Shown piece after piece: positions 16,425 to 24,988 of a stretch of 64,000 nucleotides of DNA. This DNA comes from Tessaracoccus antarcticus. Lineage in GTDB: Bacteria; Actinomycetota; Actinomycetes; Propionibacteriales; Propionibacteriaceae. The position numbers and the translations under genes are program-made. The DNA lies in contig NZ_REFW01000001.1 of the NCBI RefSeq assembly GCF_003688855.1, positions 310,001 to 374,000 of the forward strand, in the 5' to 3' direction. Positions within the stretch are counted from its first letter, which is position 1. Every line of letters starts with the position of its first letter. The notes beneath the pieces were generated by a model. That model saw only the letters and a program-made list of their open reading frames with translations, searched no databases and had not been told where the DNA came from.

Positions 16425-18005
16425 TCACAGGCCCCGTTCGGCCCGTGCGTCCATGCTCTGGTCCGCGAGGTCGCGTCCCGCGCCGCCGTACATGTGGACC
16501 ACCACGTCGATGCCGCGTTCGTAGAGTTCCTCGACGTCGTCCACGTACAGCGCCACGGCCGCGACCGTTCCCGTGAACTTCCTCTCCCGCAGTTCCTGCA
16601 GGGCGTCGATGTTGGCGAGCTGCGACGGCATGGCCAGGACGATCACCTCAATCTTTCCGTTGCGCACCACCCGGTCCCAGAAGTCGGTGTCGGTGGCGTC
16701 ACCCTCGATCACGGACACGCCTTCGCTCAGCAGGTGCTCCACACGGTCGGGGTCGTGTTCCACACCGAGGGTGTTGATGCCGTACTCATCTACGAGCCGG
16801 TCGTAGGTGGCCCTCCCCACCCTGCCCATGCCCAGCACCAGCGCCCGGGCGTTGCCGATGGGGATGGGTCGGTCGTGGTGGTGCAGCTTCTCGGGTGGGC
16901 GCGGCGGAATGCGGCTGGCGAACTGCGACAGTGCGGAGGTCCGGCGCGGGTTCGCGATGGCGGAGACAACGAAGCTGCCCGCGACGGCAATGGCGATGCT
17001 GACGAGCCAGTGCGTCGGCAGCCATCCCGCCGTGACGCCCGTGGCCGCGACGATGAGCCCGAACTCCGAGTAGTTGGACAACAGGAGGCCGGCCAACAGG
17101 CTCGTGCGGTGGCGCATCCCCTGGGCCCACAACAGGACCCAGTAGCCGATGCCCTGCAGCGGCAACAGCAGGAGTAGCAGCAGCCCGATGATGATGTTCT
17201 GGGCGTCCGGCAGGCCCGTGAAACCGATGTTGACGAAGAACCCGATGAGAAGGAGTTCCTTCAGCGTGAACAGGCTGTGGGAGAGCTGGTCCGCACCGGG
17301 ATGCGACGCCAGCACCATGCCCATGACCAGTGCCCCGAGGGTGCCCTCCAGCCCCACGTACTCGAAAAGTGCATACCCGGGCACCAGCGCCATGAAGATG
17401 CCGAACAGCGCCTGCATCTCCGCCCGACCCAACCGGTGGAACCGCTTGAAGAACCACCACAGCAGAGGGATGAGGATGACGAGTCCCAGGGCCAACGGGC
17501 TGGGGGGTGTACCCCGGGACACAGACAGGAAGACCACGGCGGCGATGTCCTGCATGATCAGCACGCCGATGGCGATCCGCCCGTACAGCGCCTGCTCGTC
17601 GCCGCGGTCCTGGAGGATCTTGATGACGAACACCGTGCTGGAGAACGACAGCGCGAATGCGAGCACGCCGAGGATGGGCAGGCTTCCGACGGCGAACACA
17701 CCGAGGAGGGACAGCAGCCCCAGGAACGCGGCACCCACCACGACCGACCCTGCCATGTGTGCCGTGGCGGTGAGCCACACCTCCCTGCCCAACAGGGTCC
17801 GGACGTTCAGCTTCAACCCGATGGCGAACAGCATGAGGGTGACGCCCAGGTCGGCCAAGAACCCGAGGCCGCCGATCTCCGGCACGCCCAGTCCGTTCAG
17901 CACGAACCCGGCAGCCAGAAACCCCACGAGCGGTGGGAGTCGGATGCCGATGGCCAGCAGACCGGCAGCGAACACCACGACCAAGTAGATCAGAACCGTC
18001 GTCAT
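16425..18005 (-). CDS. Kef/CPA2-type cation:proton antiporter with TrkA-N domain
   Basis: A 526-residue protein: about 12 transmembrane helices over residues 1-360 (IYLVVVFAAGLLAIGIRLP at the start; the CPA2 block GFLADLGVTLMLFAIGLKL) and a C-terminal cytoplasmic RCK/TrkA-N domain with nucleotide-binding VLGMGRVGRATYDRL near residue 390 and VIEGDATDTDFW. The family exchanges K+ or Na+ for H+ and the RCK domain gates it by NAD(H) or related ligands; it is closest in layout to the YbaL/RosB group. Monocistronic, minus strand, divergent from the lacI-type gene. Confidence 0.9.
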   Translation of the reverse strand: MTTVLIYLVVVFAAGLLAIGIRLPPLVGFLAAGFVLNGLGVPEIGGLGFLADLGVTLMLFAIGLKLNVRTLLGREVWLTATAHMAGSVVVGAAFLGLLSLLGVFAVGSLPILGVLAFALSFSSTVFVIKILQDRGDEQALYGRIAIGVLIMQDIAAVVFLSVSRGTPPSPLALGLVILIPLLWWFFKRFHRLGRAEMQALFGIFMALVPGYALFEYVGLEGTLGALVMGMVLASHPGADQLSHSLFTLKELLLIGFFVNIGFTGLPDAQNIIIGLLLLLLLPLQGIGYWVLLWAQGMRHRTSLLAGLLLSNYSEFGLIVAATGVTAGWLPTHWLVSIAIAVAGSFVVSAIANPRRTSALSQFASRIPPRPPEKLHHHDRPIPIGNARALVLGMGRVGRATYDRLVDEYGINTLGVEHDPDRVEHLLSEGVSVIEGDATDTDFWDRVVRNGKIEVIVLAMPSQLANIDALQELRERKFTGTVAAVALYVDDVEELYERGIDVVVHMYGGAGRDLADQSMDARAERGL

Positions 18006-18149
18006 GCCATCACCCTCACCGAGTCGTCTCCTGCGGCAATTCTTTCACGCCCGTGTCCAATCGGCGCCCCACCCCTGGAGGCGACGCAGTGCACCGGACA
18101 CGAAGATCACGGCCGCCACCGGGGCCGGGAAGAAGCCTCGAGATTTCCC

Positions 18150-18178
18150 TTGACAGAAGGTGGGCCGTCCACCATGCT
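18150..18178 (+). promoter_or_regulatory. Promoter of the LacI-regulated operon
   Basis: A perfect -35 TTGACA (18150-18155) is followed after 17 bases by CATGCT (18173-18178) as the -10. A start near 18185 would put the LacI-type operator at 18190-18203 immediately downstream of +1, where a bound repressor blocks clearance. Confidence 0.7.
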
Positions 18179-18189
18179 GGTGCGACAGG

Positions 18190-18203
18190 TGTAAACGTTT
18201 CCA
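18190..18203. promoter_or_regulatory. LacI-family operator (autoregulatory site)
   Basis: TGTAAACGTTTCCA differs at one position from the perfect palindrome TGTAAACGTTTACA found at 31724-31737. The central AAACGTTT is the classic LacI/CcpA-type core. It sits between promoter and gene of the LacI regulator, so autoregulation of the whole operon is likely. Confidence 0.8.
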
Positions 18204-18226
18204 ACGAGGGAATCGGGGTCCAGCCA

Positions 18227-19267
18227 ATGACGGCACGAGCAACGCTGACGCAGGTGGCACGGCGTGCCGGCGTCTCCATCGCCAGCGCCTCCCGCGCCAT
18301 CAACGGCCTCGTCGCCAGCCCCGAAACAGTGCGCGCCGTCCAGCAGGCAGCCGCCGACCTCGGGTACGTACCGGACGCCAACGCCCGGGCACTGAAGATG
18401 GGCGCCACCTTCCAGTTGCTCTTCGCCGTGGCCGACATCGGCAACCCCGTCTACGTCGAGATGATGCGTGCCGTGGAACAGGCCACCCGCCCACTCGGAT
18501 ACCGGCTGCTGGTCTCCTCGACGGGTCTTGAGCCGGCAGGCATCCTGGACGTCATCAGGAGCCTGGACCGCGGGTTCGCGGACGGTCTGGTGATCAGCCC
18601 CATCCAGGTGAACGACGACGTACTTGCGGCACTGAGAGCCTCGCGCTACCCCATAGCGATCATCGGCTCAATCCCGGAGGATCTGGAACTGGACTCCGTC
18701 CGCGCCAACTCGGCTGATGGCATCGCCCAGGCGGTGGAGCACCTCCGCGCGTCAGGCAGGCGCCACATCGGGTTCATCAACGGACCACGAGAGACCACAC
18801 CCGGCATGGCCAGGCACACGGCCTACATGGCCGCCATGGATGCCCACGGCGTTCCTGCCGCTGACAGGCTCCTCGTGGACGCGGACGACTTCACCGTCGC
18901 GGCTGCGCGAGACGCCCTGGGCACGGAGCTCGCGGGTGCGCGCCCCGGAACCCGCCCCTTCGACGCCATCGTCGCCGCCAATGACCTGCTGGCCATCGGA
19001 GCCACCCATGCCCTCCTCGACGCCGGCCTGCGCGTTGGCCAGGACGTGGCCCTGGTGGGCATGGACGACACCTACCTCGCCGAGGCGTTCAATCCCCCGC
19101 TGACGTCGGTGAACCTCGGCTCGGCCGAGCGGGCCACCCGCGCTGCGGAACTGCTCATGCACCGCATCGCCCATCCGGGGGCTCCCGTGAGCCGCCTCAC
19201 CATCCATCCCTCGCTCACCATTCGTGCGTCCAGCGCTCCCCGACCCCAAGGAGGAACCCGTGACTGA
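18227..19267 (+). CDS. LacI-family transcriptional regulator
   Basis: A 346-residue protein with the LacI helix-turn-helix at the N-terminus (TLTQVARRAGVSIASASRAING) and hinge helix, then a periplasmic-binding-like sugar sensor (FAVADIGNPVYVEMMRAVEQ, GFINGPRETTPGMARH, AIVAANDLLAIGATHALLDAGL, VALVGMDDT). The ATG at 18227 gives the standard LacI N-terminus; longer frames do not. Its operator lies 24 bases upstream and an identical-core site precedes the secreted esterase gene at 31706. The gene overlaps the first permease by eight bases, so the regulator is co-transcribed with what it controls. The inducing ligand is unknown. Confidence 0.93.
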   Translation: MTARATLTQVARRAGVSIASASRAINGLVASPETVRAVQQAAADLGYVPDANARALKMGATFQLLFAVADIGNPVYVEMMRAVEQATRPLGYRLLVSSTGLEPAGILDVIRSLDRGFADGLVISPIQVNDDVLAALRASRYPIAIIGSIPEDLELDSVRANSADGIAQAVEHLRASGRRHIGFINGPRETTPGMARHTAYMAAMDAHGVPAADRLLVDADDFTVAAARDALGTELAGARPGTRPFDAIVAANDLLAIGATHALLDAGLRVGQDVALVGMDDTYLAEAFNPPLTSVNLGSAERATRAAELLMHRIAHPGAPVSRLTIHPSLTIRASSAPRPQGGTRD

Positions 19268-20186
19268 CACCGCTGTCAGACCTCCGGTGACCACACGCAA
19301 GAAAACGACAACCATCGCCAGGACCGAGCGGCGCGAGGCCATCGCGCTCGTCATCCCCGCCACCCTGCCCATTCTCATCTTCAGCGTCTTCCCGCTCATC
19401 AACGGGATCGTGCTGGCGTTCACGGATGCGACCCTGCGACGCAACGTGGAGTCCAACTTCGTGGCCTTCGACAACTTCGCCCGCCTCGTCGGCGACACGA
19501 TGTTCTGGGAGTCGTTCCGGATCGGCCTGGTGTGGTCCATCTCCGTGACCGTGCTCCAACTGGTCGCGGGCATGGGGTTGGCACTGCTGCTCAACGCCGA
19601 CCTCCGGCTCAAGGGATTCACCCGTGTCCTGGCCCTGGTCCCCTGGGCGATGCCCCCGGTGGTCGTGGCCATCATGTGGAAGTTGATCTACCGGCAGACC
19701 GGGCCGCTGAACGCCATCGTCAGTGCCTTCGGCGGACCCACGAACACCGACTGGCTCGCCAACTTCGACACCGCCCTGCCGGCCGTCATCGTGGTGGGTG
19801 TCTGGGTGGGCATGCCGCAGACCACCATCACCCTGCTCGCCGGTCTGCAGCAGGTCCCCATGGAACTGCACGAGGCGGCTCAGGTGGACGGCGCCAACGC
19901 CTGGAACCGGTTCTGGAAGATCTCCATTCCCAGCCTGCGTCCCATCGTCGCGGCCATCACCAGCCTGAACTTCATCTGGAACTTCAACTCGTTCGGCCTC
20001 GTCTACGTCATGACCGAGGGCGGGCCCGGCGGCAGGACCATGCTGCCCATGCTGTTCACCTACCTCGAAGCGTTCAAGAGCAAGCACCTCGGCTACGCAG
20101 CGGCCATGGGGTTGGTGCTCGTGGTCTTCGTGCTCATCCTCATGAGCTTCTACTTGTGGTCCCAGTTCAGGAAGGACAAGGACTGA
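19260..20186 (+). CDS. ABC sugar transporter permease (MalF/UgpA type)
   Basis: A 308-residue permease of the carbohydrate-uptake-1 family with six predicted helices. The EAA loop is visible as ELHEAAQVDGANAWNRFWKISIP, and the C-terminal GLVYVMTEGGPGGRT block is typical of MalF/UgpA proteins. The GTG at 19260 is preceded by AAGGAGG and lies within the last codons of the LacI gene. Partner permease follows with a one-base overlap (TGATG). With the binding protein encoded at 21040 it forms an importer; no ATPase gene is in the operon, so a shared MsiK/UgpC-type ATPase elsewhere is likely. Confidence 0.93.
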   Translation: MTDTAVRPPVTTRKKTTTIARTERREAIALVIPATLPILIFSVFPLINGIVLAFTDATLRRNVESNFVAFDNFARLVGDTMFWESFRIGLVWSISVTVLQLVAGMGLALLLNADLRLKGFTRVLALVPWAMPPVVVAIMWKLIYRQTGPLNAIVSAFGGPTNTDWLANFDTALPAVIVVGVWVGMPQTTITLLAGLQQVPMELHEAAQVDGANAWNRFWKISIPSLRPIVAAITSLNFIWNFNSFGLVYVMTEGGPGGRTMLPMLFTYLEAFKSKHLGYAAAMGLVLVVFVLILMSFYLWSQFRKDKD

Positions 20187-21013
20187 TGGGACGTTTCACG
20201 AAACCCGGACAATATCTCCTACTACTGGCTTACCTGATCTTCCTGGGGTTCCCGCTCCTGTGGCTGATCTCCGCGGCCTTCAAGTCCTCGGCCGAGCTCA
20301 ACTCGCTGCGGGTCAACCTCATCCCGACGGACTGGCACCTGGCGAACTTCCCCGAGGCGCTCGCCAAACAGGGCCTGGTCCGCTCGGGATTGAACTCCAC
20401 CATCGTCGCCGTGACCACGACCATCCTGGTCATCGTGGTCTCCATCCCCGCGGCCTACGCCCTCGCCAGGTTCAAGGGCAAGCTCCGCACCCTGGGAGTG
20501 GGCTGGATCCTGACGAGCCAGGTCTTCCCGGTGATCCTCATCATCATCCCGCTGTTCATCATCCTGAAGAACCTGAATCTCGTCGACTCCCTGCTGGGCC
20601 TGATTCTCGTCTACACCACCTACACCATGCCCTTCGCCCTCTGGATGCTCCAGGGCTACGTGGCCGCCATCCCCAAGGATCTGGAGGAGGCAGGGGCGAT
20701 GGATGGCGCCAGCCGCTTCAAAGTGCTGCGAGAGATCGTGTTCCCGCTCCTGATGCCGGGAATCGTGGCCACGGCCATGTTCGCGTTCGTGTCCTCCTGG
20801 AACGAGTTCTTCTTCGCGCTCGTCCTCATCCAGACGCCCGACAACTACACACTCCCCATCACGCTCAAGATGTTCGTGGGCGGTGAAGGCAAGGTGGCCC
20901 TCGGGCCGTTGGCGGCCGGCGCAGTCATGGCCGCCATCCCCAGCCTGGTCTTCTTCGGATTCATGCAACGCAAACTCACAGGTGGGCTGCTCGCCGGAGC
21001 AGTCAAGGGCTAA
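20186..21013 (+). CDS. ABC sugar transporter permease (MalG/UgpE type)
   Basis: A 275-residue permease with six predicted helices and the EAA loop DLEEAGAMDGASRFKVLREI. The C-terminal blocks FAFVSSWNEFFFALVLI and GPLAAGAVMAAIP are standard MalG/UgpE features. The start codon overlaps the preceding stop. The binding-protein gene follows after 26 bases. Substrate is unknown, but the family imports sugars, sugar phosphodiesters or glycosides. Confidence 0.93.
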   Translation: MGRFTKPGQYLLLLAYLIFLGFPLLWLISAAFKSSAELNSLRVNLIPTDWHLANFPEALAKQGLVRSGLNSTIVAVTTTILVIVVSIPAAYALARFKGKLRTLGVGWILTSQVFPVILIIIPLFIILKNLNLVDSLLGLILVYTTYTMPFALWMLQGYVAAIPKDLEEAGAMDGASRFKVLREIVFPLLMPGIVATAMFAFVSSWNEFFFALVLIQTPDNYTLPITLKMFVGGEGKVALGPLAAGAVMAAIPSLVFFGFMQRKLTGGLLAGAVKG

Positions 21014-21039
21014 CGCCCGCCAATCGAAAGGAAACAACC

Positions 21040-22362
21040 ATGAACAAGCGCACATCACAGTTGCTGGCGCTCGTGGGGGTGGGTGCCCTGGCACTCACCG
21101 CCTGCACCTCCACCGGTGGTTCGACCACACCGGAGGCGTCGCCCGGGGAGGCCGTGTCGTCGGCCGCGCCTCCCGCGGAGAAGGTGGACCTGACGTTCCA
21201 GTCGCTGTCCGACCAGCCCGGCGCCATCGCGGCCACGGAGGCAGTGGTCAAGAAGTGGAACGCCGAGAACCCGATGGTGCAGGTGAAGATCGTGCCGGCC
21301 GGTTGGGACGGGGTCTACGACAAACTCGTCACCCAGTTCGCCGGTGGCGCCGCGCCGGACATCATCCATTACGAGGCGGCCTCCGTCATCCCGTTCGCTC
21401 TCGACGGGTACCTGGCCGACATGACCCCCTACATCTCGGAGGACATGAAGTCCGACGTCAACCAGGGCATCTGGGACTCCGTCACGGTGAACGACCAGAT
21501 CATCGCTGTCCCCACTGAACTGCAGTCCTACATGGTGTTCGCCAACACGAAGATGCTGAAGAGCGCCGGAATCACCGTGCCCACCGGCGACACCCTCAAG
21601 TGGGACGACTTCCGGGCCATGGCCAAGCAGGCCACCACCGGCGGCCAGTTCGGTCTGGGGTGGGGCCTCAAGTCCCCCACCGCCACCTTCATGTCGCTGG
21701 GTCTGGGCAACGGTGGCGTCTACTTCGACGGTGAAGGGGACACCGCCAAGGTGGTGATCGGTGACGGGGAACTCAAGCTCCCCAACGAGATCATGGCGAT
21801 GAACACTGAGGACAAGTCCCTCGAACCCTCGACGCTGACCCAGTCCGGCGGCGACGTCCTGGCAGGGTTCTACGCAGGCAAGTACGCCATGACGGTGCAG
21901 GGGTCCTACCAGGCGGCCAACATCGCCAAGGACGCCCCCGAGGGCTTTGAGTGGGCGGTGTTGCCCGCCCTTGAAGGAACGAAGTCAGCGGCGCAGTCCG
22001 CGAACCCGCAGACCCTGTCGGTGAACATCGATTCCAAGAGTGTGGAGCAGTCCGCCGCCTTCGTGAACTACTTCGCCAGCGCGGAGAACCTGGCCGCTCT
22101 GAACACTGCCGACGCCCTCATCCCAGCATCCAAGGCTGCGCGGGACCTGATCGCCGAGCAGACGGGCGGCAAGGACGGGTGGACCGAAATCCTCGCCTCC
22201 GGTGATCACCTGGAGGCTGCTCCCTTCATGAAGGTGCCCAACTACACACAGTGGAAGGACACCGTCGCCACCCCCGCGTTCCAGACGTTCCTGGCCGGGC
22301 AGAGCGACGCTGATGGGCTGAGCAAGGCCCTGACCGACGGTTGGACACAGATCAACCGTTGA
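21040..22362 (+). CDS. Extracellular solute-binding lipoprotein (family 1)
   Basis: A 440-residue lipoprotein. The signal peptide ends in a lipobox LTAC, with lipidated Cys22, followed by a Ser/Thr/Gly-rich linker. The mature part is a family 1 binding protein: IVPAGWDGVYDKLVTQFAGGAAPDI near the N-terminus, and a long C-terminal lobe with FVNYFASAENLAALN. The start has GAAAGGAAA upstream. It delivers the substrate to the two permeases encoded before it. A strong hairpin at 22371-22402, just after the stop, may stabilise this part of the transcript so that more binding protein than enzyme is made. Confidence 0.93.
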   Translation: MNKRTSQLLALVGVGALALTACTSTGGSTTPEASPGEAVSSAAPPAEKVDLTFQSLSDQPGAIAATEAVVKKWNAENPMVQVKIVPAGWDGVYDKLVTQFAGGAAPDIIHYEAASVIPFALDGYLADMTPYISEDMKSDVNQGIWDSVTVNDQIIAVPTELQSYMVFANTKMLKSAGITVPTGDTLKWDDFRAMAKQATTGGQFGLGWGLKSPTATFMSLGLGNGGVYFDGEGDTAKVVIGDGELKLPNEIMAMNTEDKSLEPSTLTQSGGDVLAGFYAGKYAMTVQGSYQAANIAKDAPEGFEWAVLPALEGTKSAAQSANPQTLSVNIDSKSVEQSAAFVNYFASAENLAALNTADALIPASKAARDLIAEQTGGKDGWTEILASGDHLEAAPFMKVPNYTQWKDTVATPAFQTFLAGQSDADGLSKALTDGWTQINR

Positions 22363-22370
22363 TCGGGTAC

Positions 22371-22402
22371 CGGTGGGGAGCGGGGCAACTCGCTCCCCAC
22401 CG
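22371..22402 (+). terminator. Intercistronic hairpin after the binding-protein gene (attenuator or stabiliser)
   Basis: A perfect 12-bp inverted repeat: CGGTGGGGAGCG (22371-22382), an eight-base loop, then CGCTCCCCACCG (22391-22402). It has no T-tract, so it more likely reduces read-through or protects upstream mRNA from 3' decay than stops transcription fully. The next gene begins 38 bases later. Confidence 0.6.
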
Positions 22403-22439
22403 TGACGTGGGTGACAGTGGGGACGAAGAGAGGATCAGC

Positions 22440-23582
22440 GTGAACACAGAATTTCTTGCCCGTGCAGAGGCGGTTGTGGTGGGCGTGGCCGTGGCCGATG
22501 CACTGGGTGGTGCCACCGAAGGATGGACCCCGGAGCAGATCCGGCAACGCCATGGCGGGCCGGTCACCGGCATCGTCGGCCCGTACAACCGGGAATGGGC
22601 CACGGCCCGCCCCATCGCGCCGTACCACAAGGGGGACGGCCACATCACGGACGACACCCTCATGACGAACCTGCTCATCGACGTCTACGCGGAACGGCGC
22701 ACCCACCTTGACGCCTACGCCATGGCTGATGGCCTCGTGCCACTGATGATCAGCAAGGTGGTGTGGATCCCGGAGCTGGAGCGGGAGACCATCCCACTCC
22801 AGCGTGTGTTTCTGGCAGAGAAGTACCTGGTCCAGCGCCTGCACTACGGACACGTCGACCCGCGCGAGGCCGGCGTCGGCAACATCGTCAACTGCGGCGC
22901 CGCCATGTACATGGCACCCGTCGGCGTGGTCAACGCAGGTGATCCGTGGGCCGCTTACGCCGAGGCCATCGACATGGCCGGTGCACACCAGCTGTCCTAC
23001 GGTCGTGAAGCGGCCGGGGTCTTCGCCGGCGCCGTCGCTGCAGCACTGACGCCGGGCGCCACACCCGAGTCGGTCATCGAGGCCGCCATGGATCTTTCAC
23101 ACGACGGGACCCGCACGGCCATTGGGGCCGTGGTGGCGGCTGCGCGACAGGCGAAACCCGGCGACGACCTCAACGAGGTACTGCGCGCCGCGGTGGCGCC
23201 CTACGATTCCGTGGGCCCCGACTACCGCAACCAGTCCATGGAGGCCCGGCGTCCCTCGCGCATCAAGTCCATCGAGGAACTACCCGTCGCACTGGGCTTC
23301 GTTCTGGCCGCCGGGGGCGACTACCGGGAGGCTGTCCTGGGTGCCATCAACTACGGCCGGGACGCTGATTCGATCGCCGTCATGGCGGGGGCCATCTGTG
23401 CTGCCCTGCAGGGCCTGGACGGCGTGCCTGACGCATGGGTCACGGGCGTCTCCGAGGGGTCCCGCCTGGATCTGCACGCCGCCGGGAAGGTGCTGGGTGA
23501 GGTGGCAGTCGAGATCCTCCGGCGCGACGCGGACCGGGCTCGACAACGATTGAGCGCCCTGGAGAGGATGGGGATGGCGTGA
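22440..23582 (+). CDS. ADP-ribosylglycohydrolase family protein (first of two)
   Basis: A 380-residue all-helical hydrolase of the ADP-ribosylglycohydrolase (DraG/ARH) superfamily. Binuclear-metal motifs are present: VVVGVAVADALGGATEG at the N-terminus, HITDDTLM (the DDT motif) and the C-terminal GRDADSIAVMAGAI (DxDS). Known members cleave ADP-ribosyl or related N- and O-ribosyl bonds. No signal peptide, so it works in the cytoplasm on imported material. The GTG at 22440 has GAGAGGATC upstream; the next gene overlaps the stop as GTGA. Location inside a sugar-importer operon argues for a catabolic role on a ribosyl-like glycoside rather than reversal of protein ADP-ribosylation. This is inference. 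Confidence 0.9.
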   Translation: MNTEFLARAEAVVVGVAVADALGGATEGWTPEQIRQRHGGPVTGIVGPYNREWATARPIAPYHKGDGHITDDTLMTNLLIDVYAERRTHLDAYAMADGLVPLMISKVVWIPELERETIPLQRVFLAEKYLVQRLHYGHVDPREAGVGNIVNCGAAMYMAPVGVVNAGDPWAAYAEAIDMAGAHQLSYGREAAGVFAGAVAAALTPGATPESVIEAAMDLSHDGTRTAIGAVVAAARQAKPGDDLNEVLRAAVAPYDSVGPDYRNQSMEARRPSRIKSIEELPVALGFVLAAGGDYREAVLGAINYGRDADSIAVMAGAICAALQGLDGVPDAWVTGVSEGSRLDLHAAGKVLGEVAVEILRRDADRARQRLSALERMGMA

Positions 23583-24988
23583 CCCGGCTGACCTGGGCCC
23601 ACCCGGAGGACCTGCTCGCGCACGAACTGGTCGCCAGCACCGCCTTCGGCCGGGATGCAGCGGCGCTGGCCACCATCTCCGAGCGCTGGGAGTCCGCCGG
23701 TGGATCCCTGGTCCCGGCGGTGTCGGGGGCCAGTGACGAACACTCCGACCTGCGCCACCTGGCCCGCCGCCTCCTGGACGAACTGGACGCGCTCCCGGCT
23801 GTGGAGGATCCTGCGCAGCCCGAGGGCATCGAGGAGATCCTCGCCGCAGCGGATCCGCTGCCCCTGCTCGAGGGCGCGGGTGACGACTTCGACGACCGGG
23901 TTCGCGGCGGCTGGTTGGGCCGCTCCGCGGGCTGCGTCCTCGGCAAGCCCGTGGAGAAGATCCCGCGCCAGGGCATCGAGGAGATTGCACGTTTCACGGG
24001 GAACTGGCCCATCACGGGGTACTTCACAGCCGTCGGGTTGCCCGACGATGTTGCCGGCCGATGGCCGTGGAATCGGCGCAGCGCCCCGACATCCCTCGCG
24101 GAGACGATCTCCGGCATCCCCGAGGACGACGACCTGAACTTCGCACTCCTCGCACTGGCCCTGGCCGAGGGCGGGAACTTCGACACCGACGACGTCGCGA
24201 CCCTGTGGCTGAACAACCTGCCCGCGGGACGGGTGTTCACGGCCGAGCGGGCCGCCTACCGCAACCTGCTGGACGCGTGGCCCACGGATGAGGTGGCCGA
24301 GCACCGCAACCCCTTCCGGGAATGGATCGGTGCCCTGATCCGCGCCGACGTCTTCGGGTGGGTGAACCCGGGCCGCCCCGTGGCCGCAGCCCGCCAGGCC
24401 TGGGTGGATGCAAGGCTGACGCATCGTCGCGCCGGGGTGTACGCCGCCATGTGGTCTGCTGCACTGTGCAGCGCCGCCGTCGTGGTGCGCGCGGACGACC
24501 CAGATCCTGTGTCGAGCGTCCTTGCCGCCGGTGTGGCCGTTGTCCCGTCCCACTCCCGGTTCGCCGCCGATGTTCGCTTCGGTGACGCCACCGCTGCCCG
24601 GGCCACCAGCCTGGAGGCAGGCCTGGATGCGCTGCATGAGCGTTTTTCCGGCATGCACTGGGTGCATGCACGCAACAATGCCGCCACCATCGCGTTCGCA
24701 CTGCGCTGGGCCGCACGCGGGCCAGCCCTCGACTTCGGGGCGGGCATCGCCGCGGCGGTGGCAACCGGCTGGGACACCGACTCCACGGGGGCCACGGTCG
24801 GATCCGTCCTGGGCGCCATGGTGGGCGCGGCGCACCTGCCCCGCTCGTGGATCGCCCCCTTCGAGACGGACGGTCCCCCATCCATCTCCACCTCCATCCC
24901 GGGTTCACCGATGCAGGCCGTCGACGACCTCACCCGGCGCACCTGCGCCGTCGCGCAGCAGCGTCTGTCGCGGGGGGTGGTGCTGTGA
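23579..24988 (+). CDS. ADP-ribosylglycohydrolase family protein (second of two)
   Basis: A 469-residue member of the same superfamily, with an N-terminal extension of about 105 residues not seen in its neighbour. The core starts at DRVRGGWLGRSAGCVLGKPVE, continues with GIPEDDDLNFALLALAL (metal-binding DDD) and has the C-terminal GWDTDSTGATVGSVLGAMVG, the canonical DTDSTGATxG metal motif. Start GTG overlaps the first copy as GTGA. The two proteins are clearly different subfamilies, so they probably act on different bonds or successive substrates rather than being a recent duplication. Confidence 0.9.
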   Translation: MTRLTWAHPEDLLAHELVASTAFGRDAAALATISERWESAGGSLVPAVSGASDEHSDLRHLARRLLDELDALPAVEDPAQPEGIEEILAAADPLPLLEGAGDDFDDRVRGGWLGRSAGCVLGKPVEKIPRQGIEEIARFTGNWPITGYFTAVGLPDDVAGRWPWNRRSAPTSLAETISGIPEDDDLNFALLALALAEGGNFDTDDVATLWLNNLPAGRVFTAERAAYRNLLDAWPTDEVAEHRNPFREWIGALIRADVFGWVNPGRPVAAARQAWVDARLTHRRAGVYAAMWSAALCSAAVVVRADDPDPVSSVLAAGVAVVPSHSRFAADVRFGDATAARATSLEAGLDALHERFSGMHWVHARNNAATIAFALRWAARGPALDFGAGIAAAVATGWDTDSTGATVGSVLGAMVGAAHLPRSWIAPFETDGPPSISTSIPGSPMQAVDDLTRRTCAVAQQRLSRGVVL

